Source of the DNA: Oscillospiraceae bacterium
GTDB taxonomy: Bacteria; Bacillota_A; Clostridia; Oscillospirales; Oscillospiraceae
Assembly: GCA_017459865.1 (NCBI GenBank)
Contig: JAFUCD010000001.1
Coordinates: 1 to 36,155, forward strand
DNA length: 36,155 bases
Direction of reading: 5' to 3'
The notes beneath the pieces were generated by a model. That model searched no databases and was not told the DNA's origin. It was given only the letters and a program-made list of their open reading frames with translations. The translations under genes and the position numbers were made by a program. Of this stretch, positions 15,235-24,264 are shown one piece after another. The number at the start of each line of letters is the position of its first letter. Position 1 is the first letter of the stretch.

Positions 15235-17096
15235 TCGACTTATCTGTGCGCGGGCTCGTCAAGGGCTTCGCGCAGGGCGAAAACATCTTAAAGGGCGTCA
15301 ACTTCGACGTGAACACCGGCGAGCGGATCGGCATTCTCGGCAGCAACGGCTGCGGGAAGACGACGCTGTTCCGGCTGCTCTGCGGAGAGCTGACGCCGGA
15401 CGCCGGCGAGATCAGCATCGCCTCGGGGCGGCGGCTGGGGCTCATCTCCCAGATCCCGGTCTACCCCGAGGGCTGGACGACCGAGGACATGCTGCGCGAC
15501 GCGCACCGCGCGCTCTACGCCATCGAGGAAAAGCTCACCGCGCTCGCCGAGCGCATGGCGGCGGACGACAGCCCCACTCTGCTCGCGGAGTACGACCGCC
15601 TGCAGGAGCAATTCCGCACCCGGGGCGGCTATGACACGGAGTTTGAGCGCGACCGCGTGGCGAACGGTCTGGACATCCCCGCCGCGATGCGCGCGCAGCC
15701 GTTCGAGAGTCTCTCCGGCGGCGAGAAGACGCGCGTGAATCTGGCGCGTCTGATCCTCGAGGACACGGACATCCTGCTGCTCGACGAGCCGACGAACCAT
15801 CTCGATCTGCGCGCGACGGAGTGGCTGGAGGACTATCTGCTGCACTTCAAGGGCACAGTGCTCGTGATCAGCCACGACCGCTATTTTCTCGACCGCGTGG
15901 TGCAGCGCTCGATCGACCTGACGCACGGCGTCGCGGAGTTTTTCTCCGGCAACTACAGCTTCTACGTTGTGGAACGGCAGCGCCGTTTCGACGAGCAGCT
16001 CCGGCAATATGAAAAGGATCAGGCGAAGCTCAAGCAGCTCACCGAGGCCGCGGCAAAGCTCCATCTATGGGCCTTCATGGGCAACGACAAGCTGCACAAG
16101 CGCGCCTTTTCCATGGAAAAGCGCATGGAAAAGCTCGCCCAGACCGAGCGCCCCACCGCCGAGCGGCGGCTGAAGGCGCAGTTCAGGGCGGGCGAGTTCC
16201 GCGCCGACGAGGCTCTGGTGATCGAGGGCCTGCAGAAGGGCTACGGCGGACGGACGCTGTTTCACGACATCAGTCTGACCGTCACGGGCGGCGAGCGCAT
16301 CGCGCTCATCGGCGACAACGGCACGGGCAAGACCACGTTTCTGAAGCTGCTGATGTGCGACGAAACGCCCGACGCGGGCTGGGTGCGGCGCGGCCCCACG
16401 GTGCGCACGGCGTACCTGCCGCAGATCGTCCGCTTTCAGGACGACGCGCGATCGATGGTGGACACGATGCTGTATGAATGCAAGTGCACGCCGCAGGACG
16501 CGCGCGACCGGCTCGCGGCCTTCGGCTTTCAGGGCGAGGACGTCTTTAAGCCGGTGTCCGCGCTCTCCGGCGGCGAGCGCTCGCGCTTAAAGCTCTGCAT
16601 GCTCATGGGCAGCGAGATCAATTTCCTCGTCCTCGACGAGCCGACGAACCATCTGGACATCGCGAGCCGCGAGTGGATGGAGGACGCGCTCGAGGACTAT
16701 GACGAGGCGCTGCTGTTCGTGTCGCACGACCGCTACTTCATCGAAAAATTCGCCACGCGCATCTGGGCGCTCGAAAACGGCGAGTTCACGGATTTTCGCG
16801 GCACGTTCGAAAGCTACCGCGCCTATCGCGCCAGAGAGGCGCAGCGCGCGCAGACGGAAAAACGCGTCGAGCGCAGGCGCGAGCCGAAGCCGAAGCGCGG
16901 TCCCAGCCCGGAAAAGCAGCTGCAGCGGCTCGAGCGCGAGATCGAAAAGACCGAGGCGCGCTTAAGCGATCTGCAGGCAGCGTGCGAGACCTACGCCACG
17001 GACTACCAGAAGCTCATGGAGCTGACCGAGCAATCCGAAGCGGTGCAGGCGCAGCTCGACGCATTATATGAACAATGGGAGGCGATGGCGGAATGA
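15231..17096 (+). CDS. ABC-F family ATP-binding protein
   Basis: 621 residues, two ABC ATPase domains in one chain and no membrane segments, the ABC-F layout. Domain 1: Walker A GSNGCGKTT (37-45), signature LSGGEKTR (161-168), Walker B LLLDEPTNHLD (182-192), then an inter-domain linker rich in charged helices (~230-320). Domain 2: Walker A GDNGTGKTT (~361-369), signature LSGGERSRLK, Walker B FLVLDEPTNHLD. The last ~75 residues form a charged coiled coil (PEKQLQRLEREIEKTEARLS and onward). Such proteins act on the ribosome; some protect it from antibiotics, others resemble YdiF/Uup housekeeping factors, and the C-terminal coiled coil favours the latter. Specificity cannot be read here. Coupled by ATGA overlaps at both ends. 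Confidence 0.93.
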   Translation: MIDLSVRGLVKGFAQGENILKGVNFDVNTGERIGILGSNGCGKTTLFRLLCGELTPDAGEISIASGRRLGLISQIPVYPEGWTTEDMLRDAHRALYAIEEKLTALAERMAADDSPTLLAEYDRLQEQFRTRGGYDTEFERDRVANGLDIPAAMRAQPFESLSGGEKTRVNLARLILEDTDILLLDEPTNHLDLRATEWLEDYLLHFKGTVLVISHDRYFLDRVVQRSIDLTHGVAEFFSGNYSFYVVERQRRFDEQLRQYEKDQAKLKQLTEAAAKLHLWAFMGNDKLHKRAFSMEKRMEKLAQTERPTAERRLKAQFRAGEFRADEALVIEGLQKGYGGRTLFHDISLTVTGGERIALIGDNGTGKTTFLKLLMCDETPDAGWVRRGPTVRTAYLPQIVRFQDDARSMVDTMLYECKCTPQDARDRLAAFGFQGEDVFKPVSALSGGERSRLKLCMLMGSEINFLVLDEPTNHLDIASREWMEDALEDYDEALLFVSHDRYFIEKFATRIWALENGEFTDFRGTFESYRAYRAREAQRAQTEKRVERRREPKPKRGPSPEKQLQRLEREIEKTEARLSDLQAACETYATDYQKLMELTEQSEAVQAQLDALYEQWEAMAE

Positions 17097-17821
17097 AGCA
17101 TCCGATCTCTATGATCCTCGCGATCCTGCTCGTGCTGGGCGGCGCGGCAGTCTTCGTCACGTCCCCGGCAAAGTATATCGGCATGGGCATGGCGGGCGTC
17201 GGCATTCTCATCTTCCTCTTCCCCCGCCTCCCCCGCGCGGGACAGCTCATCCTCGGCGCGCTGGTGCTGCTCGCCGCGATCGGCTTTGCGATCCTCGAAG
17301 CGCCGATCCTGCGCGGCGCGCACACGGACGCGGACCCCGAGGCGGACTATCTGATCGTCCTTGGCGCGAAGGTGAACGGCACGTCGCCCTCCCACGCGAT
17401 GGCCGACCGCCTGAACGCCGCGCTCGATTACCTCAACGCCTGGCCCGACGCGGTCGTAATCGTCTCCGGCGGGCAGGGCGACGACGAGGGGATCTCCGAG
17501 GCCGAGGCGATGGCGGTCTGGCTGAAGGCGCACGGCATCGCGGAAGAACGGATCCTCAAGGAGGACCGGTCCGAAACGACACGGCAGAATTTAGAAAACA
17601 GCTTCGCCATCATCCGCGACCGCGGCGGCGACCCGGCGGACGGCGTCGCAATCGTGACGAGCGAATATCATCTCTACAGGGCGCGGCAGATCGCCGCCGC
17701 GCTCGGCGCGAAGCCCATCGGCGTCGCGGCGCGGACGAGCATCCTCGCCATGCGCGTGAACTATTTCATCCGCGAGGGCATCGCCGTCGGGTACATGAAG
17801 CTCGCCGGAACCTTATATTAA
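17093..17821 (+). CDS. YdcF/DUF218-family membrane protein
   Basis: 242 residues. Three hydrophobic segments in the first ~85 residues lead to a DUF218 domain: DYLIVLGAKVNG, MADRLNAALDYLNAWPDAVV, IVSGGQGDDEGISEAEAM, AEERILKEDRSETTRQNLENS and VTSEYHLYRARQIAAALGA. SanA, ElyC and YdcF proteins share this fold and have been linked to envelope integrity and lipid-carrier or peptidoglycan processes; the chemistry is unsettled. The start is ATG 17093, overlapping the ABC-F stop (ATGA) with GGGAGG ten bases upstream. Membership in the FtsW/PBP operon fits an envelope role. Confidence 0.9.
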   Translation: MKHPISMILAILLVLGGAAVFVTSPAKYIGMGMAGVGILIFLFPRLPRAGQLILGALVLLAAIGFAILEAPILRGAHTDADPEADYLIVLGAKVNGTSPSHAMADRLNAALDYLNAWPDAVVIVSGGQGDDEGISEAEAMAVWLKAHGIAEERILKEDRSETTRQNLENSFAIIRDRGGDPADGVAIVTSEYHLYRARQIAAALGAKPIGVAARTSILAMRVNYFIREGIAVGYMKLAGTLY

Positions 17822-17834
17822 GGAGCATCGTCCA

Positions 17835-18410
17835 ATGGAAAAAGTAAACGTATATGACTGGGACAAGACCATCTTCCCCATCGACAGCACCGTCGCGTTC
17901 TACGGCTGGTGCGTGAAGTGCTTTCCGAAGGTGCTGCTGGCAGGCCCCGCGACGGTCGCGATGCTGCCGAAATATTGGCTGAAGAAATGCACGAAAACAC
18001 GCATCAAGGAGCGGTTCTACGGCTTTCTCCGGTATGTGCCGGACATCGACAGCGCGGTGGAGGCGTTCTGGGACGAATACTTCCCGCGCGTGAACCAATG
18101 GTATCTCGACCACATGCAGCCGGACGACATCATCATCTCCGCCTCGCCGGAGTTCCTGATCGGCGTCCCCGCGCGGCGGCTGGGGCTGCGGCTGCTGGCC
18201 TCGCGCGTGGACCGGCACACCGGTGAGACCGAGGGCGAAAACTGCCACGGCGAGGAGAAGGTCCGCCGTCTGCGTGAGGCGTACCCCGAGGTGGAGATCG
18301 CGGAATTCTATTCCGATTCCCACTCCGACGCCCCGCTGGCGCGACTCGCGGACAAGGCCTTTCTCGTGAAGGGGCAGGAGCTGCTGCCATGGATCACGGA
18401 GCAGGGCTGA
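17835..18410 (+). CDS. HAD-superfamily phosphatase
   Basis: 191 residues. Motif I is YDWDKTIF (nucleophile Asp8, acid/base Asp10), motif II lies in IIISASPEFLI, a lysine is present in GEEKV, and motif III is EFYSDSHSDAPL. A helical cap inserted at about residues 20-95 and the SASPEF motif resemble the SerB/HAD-IB branch (phosphoserine phosphatase-like, PAP2-independent lipid phosphatases such as PgpC-type). The substrate is not evident. An AAGGAG site overlaps the preceding stop codon (gap 13 bases). Confidence 0.88.
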   Translation: MEKVNVYDWDKTIFPIDSTVAFYGWCVKCFPKVLLAGPATVAMLPKYWLKKCTKTRIKERFYGFLRYVPDIDSAVEAFWDEYFPRVNQWYLDHMQPDDIIISASPEFLIGVPARRLGLRLLASRVDRHTGETEGENCHGEEKVRRLREAYPEVEIAEFYSDSHSDAPLARLADKAFLVKGQELLPWITEQG

Positions 18411-18428
18411 AAAGAAAGGAAACAGACC

Positions 18429-19289
18429 ATGGACAGTCCGTTTATGAGAACCCCGTTTGTCAATCGGGATTATCGCGCGGCGGCGCGGCTGGTGCTGAAA
18501 AATGTCTGGGGCACCGCGATCCTCGTGACGTTCGTGTATGGCATTCTGTCCGGCGGCGGCTCGTTCAACGTCAACATCAACTTCCCCTCCTATGACGAGG
18601 CGACGCCCGAGCAACTGCAGCGGCTCTATGAGCTTGTGAGCTCCCCCGCCTATCTCGCGATCGCCTCCTTTGCCGGGATGCTCAGCATGGTGACATTCGT
18701 GATCGGCGGCCCGCTGAAGGTCGGCTACGCGCGGTTCTGCCTGAAGCTCGCGGACGGCAGGCCCGTCGAATTCAAGGACCTGTTTTCGGGCTTCGACGTC
18801 TTCGGCGAAGCGTTTTTGCTGCAGCTGCGCATCGGGCTGCGGATCCTCGGCTGGATGCTGCTGCTGATCGTGCCCGGCATCGTCGCCGCCTATCGCTATT
18901 CGCAGGCGTTCTTTCTTCTCGCGGAGAACCCCGGCATGAAGTCCGGCGAATGCATCGAGCGTTCCAAGGAGATGATGCAGGGCCACAAATGGCAGCTCTT
19001 CGTGCTGGAGCTGAGCTTCCTCGGCTGGGCGCTGCTGTGCATTCTGACGCTGTTCATCGGCTTTCTGTGGCTGGAGCCCTACACGAACATCGCGAAGACC
19101 TTTTTCTATCGCGACGTGAGCGGCACCACCGCCGAGTCCAGCCGTCTCTACGCGCCCGCGTCAAGCCCCTATGGGCAGGGGTATTGCGCGCCCAGCGCCG
19201 GACAGCCATACTATCCCCCGCAGCAGCCGCAGGAACAGCAGCGGCAGACGCCGAAGCAGCAGTCCGACGACTTCTGGAAAAACTGGTAA
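18429..19289 (+). CDS. DUF975-family membrane protein
   Basis: 286 residues with about four or five hydrophobic segments. The segment LLLIVPGIVAAYRYSQAFFL followed by AENPGMKSGECIERSKEMMQ and GHKWQLFVLELSF is the characteristic DUF975 core. The C-terminal ~60 residues are a Pro/Gln/Tyr-rich cytoplasmic or external tail (PYGQGY, QQPQEQQRQTPKQQ) ending in FWKNW. Function is unknown. It starts at ATG 18429 after AGAAAGGAAA, 18 bases downstream of the HAD gene, and closes the operon. Confidence 0.88.
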   Translation: MDSPFMRTPFVNRDYRAAARLVLKNVWGTAILVTFVYGILSGGGSFNVNINFPSYDEATPEQLQRLYELVSSPAYLAIASFAGMLSMVTFVIGGPLKVGYARFCLKLADGRPVEFKDLFSGFDVFGEAFLLQLRIGLRILGWMLLLIVPGIVAAYRYSQAFFLLAENPGMKSGECIERSKEMMQGHKWQLFVLELSFLGWALLCILTLFIGFLWLEPYTNIAKTFFYRDVSGTTAESSRLYAPASSPYGQGYCAPSAGQPYYPPQQPQEQQRQTPKQQSDDFWKNW

Positions 19290-19299
19290 AAGATACAAC

Positions 19300-19325
19300 G
19301 AGCCGCTTCGATCGCGAAGCGGCTC
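19300..19325. terminator. Hairpin between convergent DUF975 and rsmI genes
   Basis: 11-bp perfect stem (19300-19310 with 19315-19325), four-base loop. T-tracts are poor on both sides, so termination may be inefficient. An AT-only palindrome CATAATAT/ATATTATG lies next to it at 19347-19362. Confidence 0.6.
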
Positions 19326-19357
19326 ATCTGCATTCCTATATGTTTACATAATATATA

Positions 19358-20188
19358 TTATGACATCTTGACTGCCAGCGCGTACAGCGTGTTCTTGCTC
19401 ATGCCGGTCTCCTTTGCGACCTGTTTGCACGCGTCCTTGCAGGACAGCCCCTCGGACTGCAGCGCGCGGACACGGTCGAGCGCCTCGGTCTCGGTGAGCG
19501 CGGGCGCGGTCTGCTCCGGCGCACCGGAGAGGACGAGCACGAACTCCCCCTTCGGCGGCGTCTGCGTAAAGTGCCGGATGGTCTCAGAGAGCGTGGTACG
19601 CAGCGTCTCCTCGTGCAGCTTCGTCAGCTCCCGGCACACAGCGAGCTCCCGGTCGCCCAGCGCCTCATACAGCTCCGTGAGCGTGCGCATCAGGCGGTGC
19701 GGCGCTTCGTAGAGGATGGAGGTGCGCGTCTCGGTCTTCAGCGCCTCCAGCCGCTCGGAGCGCTCCTTCTTCTCCATCGGGAGAAAGCCCTCGAAGCAGA
19801 AGCGGCGGGAGGAAAGGCCCGAGACCGCGAGTGCCGTGACCGCCGCGCAGCAGCCCGGGACCGCGATGACCTCGACGCCGTGCGCCGCGCACAGACGCAC
19901 CAGATCCTCGCCGGGATCCGAGATCGCCGGCATGCCCGCGTCCGTCACGAGCGCGCAGGTCTCCCCCGCGAGCAGACGGCGCAGGATCGCCTCACCGCTC
20001 GCACGCTTGTTGTGCTCGTGATAGCTCACGGTCGGCTTTTTGATCTCGAAGCGATTTAAGAGCTTGCCCGTGACGCGCGTGTCCTCGGCGGCGATGAAGT
20101 CCGCCGCGCGCAGCGTCTCCACACCGCGCACGGACATGTCGCCCAAATTCCCGATCGGCGTCGCCACCAGATATAATGTACCGCTCAT
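19358..20188 (-). CDS. rsmI: 16S rRNA (cytidine-1402-2'-O)-methyltransferase
   Basis: 276 residues of the tetrapyrrole-methylase fold. LYLVATPIGNLGDMS at the N terminus, AEDTR (34-38), SYHEHN, TDAGMPAISDPG (82-93) and VPGCCAAVTALAVSGL are the RsmI signature. It methylates the 2'-O of C1402 in the 30S decoding centre using SAM. The last ~50 residues (ETEALDRVRALQSEGLSCKD then ACKQVAKETGMSKNTLYALA) form the usual small helical C-terminal domain. It overlaps the upstream TrmN6-like gene by four bases (20185-20188), a frequent pairing in Firmicutes. Confidence 0.96.
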   Translation of the reverse strand: MSGTLYLVATPIGNLGDMSVRGVETLRAADFIAAEDTRVTGKLLNRFEIKKPTVSYHEHNKRASGEAILRRLLAGETCALVTDAGMPAISDPGEDLVRLCAAHGVEVIAVPGCCAAVTALAVSGLSSRRFCFEGFLPMEKKERSERLEALKTETRTSILYEAPHRLMRTLTELYEALGDRELAVCRELTKLHEETLRTTLSETIRHFTQTPPKGEFVLVLSGAPEQTAPALTETEALDRVRALQSEGLSCKDACKQVAKETGMSKNTLYALAVKMS

Positions 20189-20916
20189 GGCTGGTTCTCC
20201 TCCGTTTTATAGATGCGGCGGCTCTCGTCCGACGCCGTGCCGTCCGCGTGATAGAGCGCGAGCGGCGGCTCGATCGTGAGTCCGGGTCTTGCGCCGCGCT
20301 GCGCCTCGACGAGCACGAGCGAGGGCGCGTCCTCCGCCGTGCGGCAGACCATGCGCAGACGCTTCGGCTCCAATCCATGCGCGGAAAGCGTCACGAACAG
20401 CTCGCTCAGCCGCTCCGGGCGGTGCACCAAGGCGAACCGACCGCCCCAGCGCGTCAGCCGCGCCGCGGCGCGGCAGAGGTCGTCCATGGTGCAGAAGCGC
20501 TCCTCGCGCGCTGCCCGGCGGCTGCCCTCCGGGGCGGAATATCCGCTGCCGACCGGGAAATACGGCGGGTTGGACGCCACGAGGTCGAACGCGCCCGTCT
20601 CGGGGAGCGCCTCGTTCCGCCGCAGATCGCCGCAGCGGATCTCGCAGCGGTCGGCGACGTCGTTGAGCGCGGCATTCTCCCGCGCGGTCTCGGCGGCGTC
20701 CGGCTGCAGTTCGATGCCGAAGCCCCGCGCCTGCGGGAACGCCTGCGCCAGCAGCACGAGGATCACGCCCGCGCCGCAGCCGAGATCGGCAAAGCGCTTC
20801 ACCGTGCCGCGCGCGGCAAAATCCGCGAGCAGCACCGCGTCCGTGCCGAGCGGGAACCCATGCCCGCCGCGCACGAACCGCGCACCTCGCCAGAGCTCGT
20901 CATACGCATGCTCCAT
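20185..20916 (-). CDS. TrmN6-type tRNA adenine-N6 methyltransferase
   Basis: 243 residues. ADLGCGAGVILVLLAQ is the SAM motif, FGIELQPDAAETARENA follows, and NPPY (116-119) marks an N6-adenine or N5-glutamine methyltransferase. The opening FPLGTDAVLLADFA is typical of the YfiC/TrmN6 group, which modifies A37 of tRNA-Val in E. coli; the exact target here is inferred. The start is ATG 20916, eight bases after AAGGAGG. The in-frame ATG at 20949 is unlikely because the predicted promoter puts the transcript start at about 20948. Co-transcribed with rsmI. Confidence 0.9.
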   Translation of the reverse strand: MEHAYDELWRGARFVRGGHGFPLGTDAVLLADFAARGTVKRFADLGCGAGVILVLLAQAFPQARGFGIELQPDAAETARENAALNDVADRCEIRCGDLRRNEALPETGAFDLVASNPPYFPVGSGYSAPEGSRRAAREERFCTMDDLCRAAARLTRWGGRFALVHRPERLSELFVTLSAHGLEPKRLRMVCRTAEDAPSLVLVEAQRGARPGLTIEPPLALYHADGTASDESRRIYKTEENQP

Positions 20917-20954
20917 CCGCCGCGCCTCCTTCCCCGCAGTTTCCTTCATAGAGA

Positions 20955-20983
20955 CCTTAATCCACCGCGGGGCACGTTGTCAA
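20955..20983 (-). promoter_or_regulatory. Promoter of the TrmN6-like/rsmI operon
   Basis: Minus strand TTGACA (20978-20983), 17-base spacer, TTAAGG (20955-20960; weak -10). Confidence 0.5.
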
Positions 20984-21032
20984 GGAAAATGTTTTGTGTA
21001 GGAATTATCTGGAACACGCCAGATGTAGGGGC

Positions 21033-21061
21033 TTGTCTTATGCGACACATCGCGGTATAAT
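21033..21061 (+). promoter_or_regulatory. Promoter of the FIVAR/SLH surface protein gene
   Basis: TTGTCT (21033-21038), 17-base spacer, TATAAT (21056-21061). A small inverted repeat ATCTGG/CCAGAT (21007-21024) lies just upstream. Confidence 0.75.
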
Positions 21062-21096
21062 GTCTATGAACATCCTTTAGAAGAGAGGGAATCAAG

Positions 21097-24000
21097 ATGA
21101 AACGAATCCGGACCCTGCTGGCGCTGCTGCTGTGCCTGTGCATGCTGCCGCTGAGCGCGTTTGCGTACTCGGTGGAGCCGGGCGGCGCACACACAGCCGT
21201 CAGCTATACCCCCGCCGAGAGCGGGCTCTACGCCGTCAGCGTATCGAAGGACGGCGAAACGCTCTCGCCCCTGCCCGCAAAGACAGACGGCAAGGCGGTC
21301 TATGATCCCGCGCTGACCGTTTCGGTCACCGCCGGAGAAGCCGCGGCGCAGGCCGTGGACTACAACGTGTTTTACCTCTCCGCCGGAACGGCATACACCG
21401 TGCTGGTGCAGAACATCTCCAACGGCGCTTATGACGACAGCGGCGAATGGGACGTCTCCGTCAGCCCCGTGAAGCCGACCGCGCTCGCGCTGAACGCCGA
21501 CACGCTGACGGAGGGCGAATGGTTCTCCTACACGCCCGCCAAGGACGGCAGCTTCACGCTCTCCGCCGCGCCCGCCCCGGTCTTCGTCGAGGTGCTGACC
21601 GCGGGCGCCGAGTCCGGTGACTGGGCGGGCTACGCGCTCGACAAGGAGCGCTGCCGCGCTGCGATGGAGCTGGACTATCTGCGCAGTCTGAAGGCGGCAA
21701 TGGCCGCCCGGCAGGAGGCGCTCGACCAGGCCGAGGACACCTACAACAAGGCGCTTGACAAGCTGGACAACTATAACAAGCTCAACACGCTCGCCAACGA
21801 CACCAATATGCTCGGAACGTGGACGAACGTGCTCGTCAAGAAGCAGACGGTGTATGACGCGCTGAAATCCGCGCTGGGCAGCGAGGGCACCTCCTCCCTC
21901 ATCGGCAGACTGTTTCCGAATCTGAACCTGCCCACGATCGACAAGGAGATCGTCGACGAGATGCCCGCGGACGTCGCGGAGTTCCCGGACTGGCTCTCCG
22001 CGCGTCTGCAGTCCAGCGAGGGACTCGTCGGTGAGGCAAAGGCGAAATATGACGAGCAGAAGGCGCAGCAGGATGCGGATCAGGCGCGCTATGACGCCGG
22101 CATCGCCGCAAACCCGCAGCTGGAGGCGCTCGTGGACGACACCTCGGTCGAGACCGCGGCGCTGCGCCAGCAGGTCAAGACCGACGCCGACGCCATTCTG
22201 AGCGGTGCCAGGTCGCTCGCCGCCGGGGACAGCGGCATGAAGCTCGTCGCCGCCGACTGGCTGAACACCGAGGACGGCAGTCTGACCGTCGCGCTTGAAA
22301 AGGGCAAGACCTACGTCGTCCACGCGCTGTCGAACCTGACCACCAGCGCCTCGATCACCGACGGCGCCGAGACGCCGGACGATCCCCCGGCGCAGACGGT
22401 CGACAAGACCGCGCTGGAAAAGGCGATCTCCGACGCCAAGGCCGTTGACACCGAGCCCTATACCGCCGAGAGCGTCGCCGCCATGAACGCCGCCCTTGCC
22501 GACGCGGAGGCGGTGCAGGCGGACGCCGACGCCACGCAGGCGGAGGTCGACGCCGCCGCCAAGGCACTCAATGACGCCGTCAAGGCGCTCGAGAAGCAGC
22601 AGGGCGAGCCGACCGATCCTCCGGTGCAGCCCGCGGACAAGACCGCGCTGGAGCAGGCGATCGCGGACGCCAAGGCGGTCGAGACCGATAAATACACCGA
22701 CGAGAGCGTCAGCGCCATGAACGCCGCCCTTGCCGACGCCGAGACCGTGCAGGCAGACGCCGACGCCACACAGGCGGAGGTCGACGCCGCCGCGAAGGCG
22801 CTCAATGACGCTGTCAAGGCGCTCAAGGAGAAGCCCGTTGACAAGACGGCGCTGCAGGCCGCGATCGACGCCGCCGGTGCGGTCGACCGAGACCAGTACA
22901 CGGACGCAAGTCTCGGCGCGCTGGATCTCGCGCTCGCCGCGGCCAGGATCGTAAACCTGAACCCGCTTGCCAAGCAGGAGCACGTGGACGAGGTCACGCA
23001 GGCGCTCAACGACGCGCTCGACGCGCTGGAGCCCAAGCCCGCCGAGGCGGACAAGACCGCGCTGCAGAGCGCCGTGGACGCCGCCAAGGCCGTTGACCGC
23101 AGCAAGTACACGGAGGAGAGTCTCGCCGCGATGGACAGCGCCTTGAGCGCCGCCGAGAGCACGCTGAGCGATGCGCTCGCGACCCAGGCAGACGTGGACA
23201 ACGCCGCCAAGACGCTGAACGACGCCGTCGCCGCGCTCAAGGAAAAGCCCGTCACGCCCGCCGTGGACAAATCCGCGCTCGAGCAGGCGATCTCCGCCGC
23301 CGAGGCCGTGGATACGACGAAATACACAAGCGAGAGCGTCGCCGCGATGACCAGCGCGCTCAGCAGCGCGAAGACCGTCCGCGACAACGCTGCCGCCACG
23401 CAGACGGAGGTGGACAACGCCGCCAATGCGCTCAACAGCGCCGTCGCCGCGCTCAAGGAAAAGCCCGCTTCGACCGTGGACAAGACCGCGCTGCAGCAGG
23501 CCGTGGACGCCGCCAAGGCGATCGACCGCGACAAGTATACCGAGGCGAGTCTCGCCGCGCTCGACACACAGCTGCAGAACGCCGAGGCCGCGCTGCAGAA
23601 CGCGGACCTCACGCAGACTGCCGTGAATCTCGCCGCGCGCCGTCTGAACAACGCCATCGCCGCGCTGCAGGAAAAGCCCGTGCCGCAGAAGACGAAATTC
23701 GTCGACGTGCCGGACGACGCCTACTACGCCGCCGCGGTGGACTGGGCGGTCGAGAACAACGTCACCAACGGCACCGACGCCACGCACTTCAGCCCGAAAA
23801 ACAACTGCACGCGCGCCCAGATCGTCACGTTCCTCTGGCGCGTCAACGGCGAGCCGAAGGTCAGCGCGGCGAACCCCTTCACGGATGTGCGCCCCGGCGC
23901 GTACTATTATGACGCCGTCCTCTGGGCGGTCAAGGAGGGCATCACGACCGGCACGAGCAAGACCACCTTCAGCCCGAACGACACCTGCACACGCGCGCAG

Positions 24001-24222
24001 GCCGTCACGTTCCTGTGGCGCATGGAGGGCCAGCCGGAGCCGGACGTCACGAGCGCGGGCTTCGTGGACGTGCGGCGCTCAGACTACTTCGCCGACGCCG
24101 TCCTCTGGGCAGTCGGAAAGGACATCACCAAGGGCACCGACGCCACGCACTTCAGCCCCAAGCAGACCTGCTCCCGCGCGCAGATCGTCACATTCCTCTA
24201 TCGCGACAAGGTCGGCGCATAA
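21097..24222 (+). CDS. Large S-layer-anchored surface protein with FIVAR repeats and three SLH domains
   Basis: 1041 residues. A signal peptide (RTLLALLLCLCMLPLSAFAYS) sends it out of the cell. Residues ~25-180 are beta-rich. Residues ~185-360 are helical and coiled-coil-like (EALDQAEDTYNKALDKLDNY). Six ~65-residue FIVAR-type repeats follow at ~435-865, each opening DKTALxxAI and closing ALNDAVKAL; such repeats occur in adhesins and glycan-binding proteins. Three SLH domains close the protein (about 868-1041), each with a DAVLWAV-type helix, a GT..T.FSPxxxCTRAQ loop and VTFLWR; these bind pyruvylated or other secondary cell-wall polymer. Start ATG 21097 follows AGAGAGGG. It is monocistronic, between its own promoter and strong terminators. 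Confidence 0.93.
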   Translation: MKRIRTLLALLLCLCMLPLSAFAYSVEPGGAHTAVSYTPAESGLYAVSVSKDGETLSPLPAKTDGKAVYDPALTVSVTAGEAAAQAVDYNVFYLSAGTAYTVLVQNISNGAYDDSGEWDVSVSPVKPTALALNADTLTEGEWFSYTPAKDGSFTLSAAPAPVFVEVLTAGAESGDWAGYALDKERCRAAMELDYLRSLKAAMAARQEALDQAEDTYNKALDKLDNYNKLNTLANDTNMLGTWTNVLVKKQTVYDALKSALGSEGTSSLIGRLFPNLNLPTIDKEIVDEMPADVAEFPDWLSARLQSSEGLVGEAKAKYDEQKAQQDADQARYDAGIAANPQLEALVDDTSVETAALRQQVKTDADAILSGARSLAAGDSGMKLVAADWLNTEDGSLTVALEKGKTYVVHALSNLTTSASITDGAETPDDPPAQTVDKTALEKAISDAKAVDTEPYTAESVAAMNAALADAEAVQADADATQAEVDAAAKALNDAVKALEKQQGEPTDPPVQPADKTALEQAIADAKAVETDKYTDESVSAMNAALADAETVQADADATQAEVDAAAKALNDAVKALKEKPVDKTALQAAIDAAGAVDRDQYTDASLGALDLALAAARIVNLNPLAKQEHVDEVTQALNDALDALEPKPAEADKTALQSAVDAAKAVDRSKYTEESLAAMDSALSAAESTLSDALATQADVDNAAKTLNDAVAALKEKPVTPAVDKSALEQAISAAEAVDTTKYTSESVAAMTSALSSAKTVRDNAAATQTEVDNAANALNSAVAALKEKPASTVDKTALQQAVDAAKAIDRDKYTEASLAALDTQLQNAEAALQNADLTQTAVNLAARRLNNAIAALQEKPVPQKTKFVDVPDDAYYAAAVDWAVENNVTNGTDATHFSPKNNCTRAQIVTFLWRVNGEPKVSAANPFTDVRPGAYYYDAVLWAVKEGITTGTSKTTFSPNDTCTRAQAVTFLWRMEGQPEPDVTSAGFVDVRRSDYFADAVLWAVGKDITKGTDATHFSPKQTCSRAQIVTFLYRDKVGA
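22402..23690 (+). repeat. Six tandem ~200-bp repeats encoding FIVAR modules
   Basis: In-frame units begin at DKTALEKAI, DKTALEQAI, DKTALQAAI, DKTALQSAV, DKSALEQAI and DKTALQQAV. The first two are almost identical over ~60 residues, pointing to a recent duplication; the third is the most diverged. Confidence 0.85.
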
Positions 24223-24232
24223 TCAAAAACCG

Positions 24233-24257
24233 TGGCTTTCCCTTTGAAGGAAAGCCA
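24233..24257 (+). terminator. First hairpin after the surface protein gene
   Basis: TGGCTTTCC (24233-24241) pairs with GGAAAGCCA (24249-24257). No T-tract; probably works with the stronger hairpin just downstream. Confidence 0.5.
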
Positions 24258-24264
24258 TGGCACG

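Noticed and set aside
19347..19362. AT-only palindrome at the end of rsmI as a special element
   Set aside because: It overlaps the stop codon in an AT-rich gap between convergent genes; a short alternating AT run is easily palindromic by chance.
21064..23787. A 907-codon open frame antisense to the FIVAR/SLH gene
   Set aside because: High GC and repeated Ala/Asp codons on the plus strand suppress stops on the other strand. The product is Arg/Gly/Leu/Val-rich with no ribosome site or domain.
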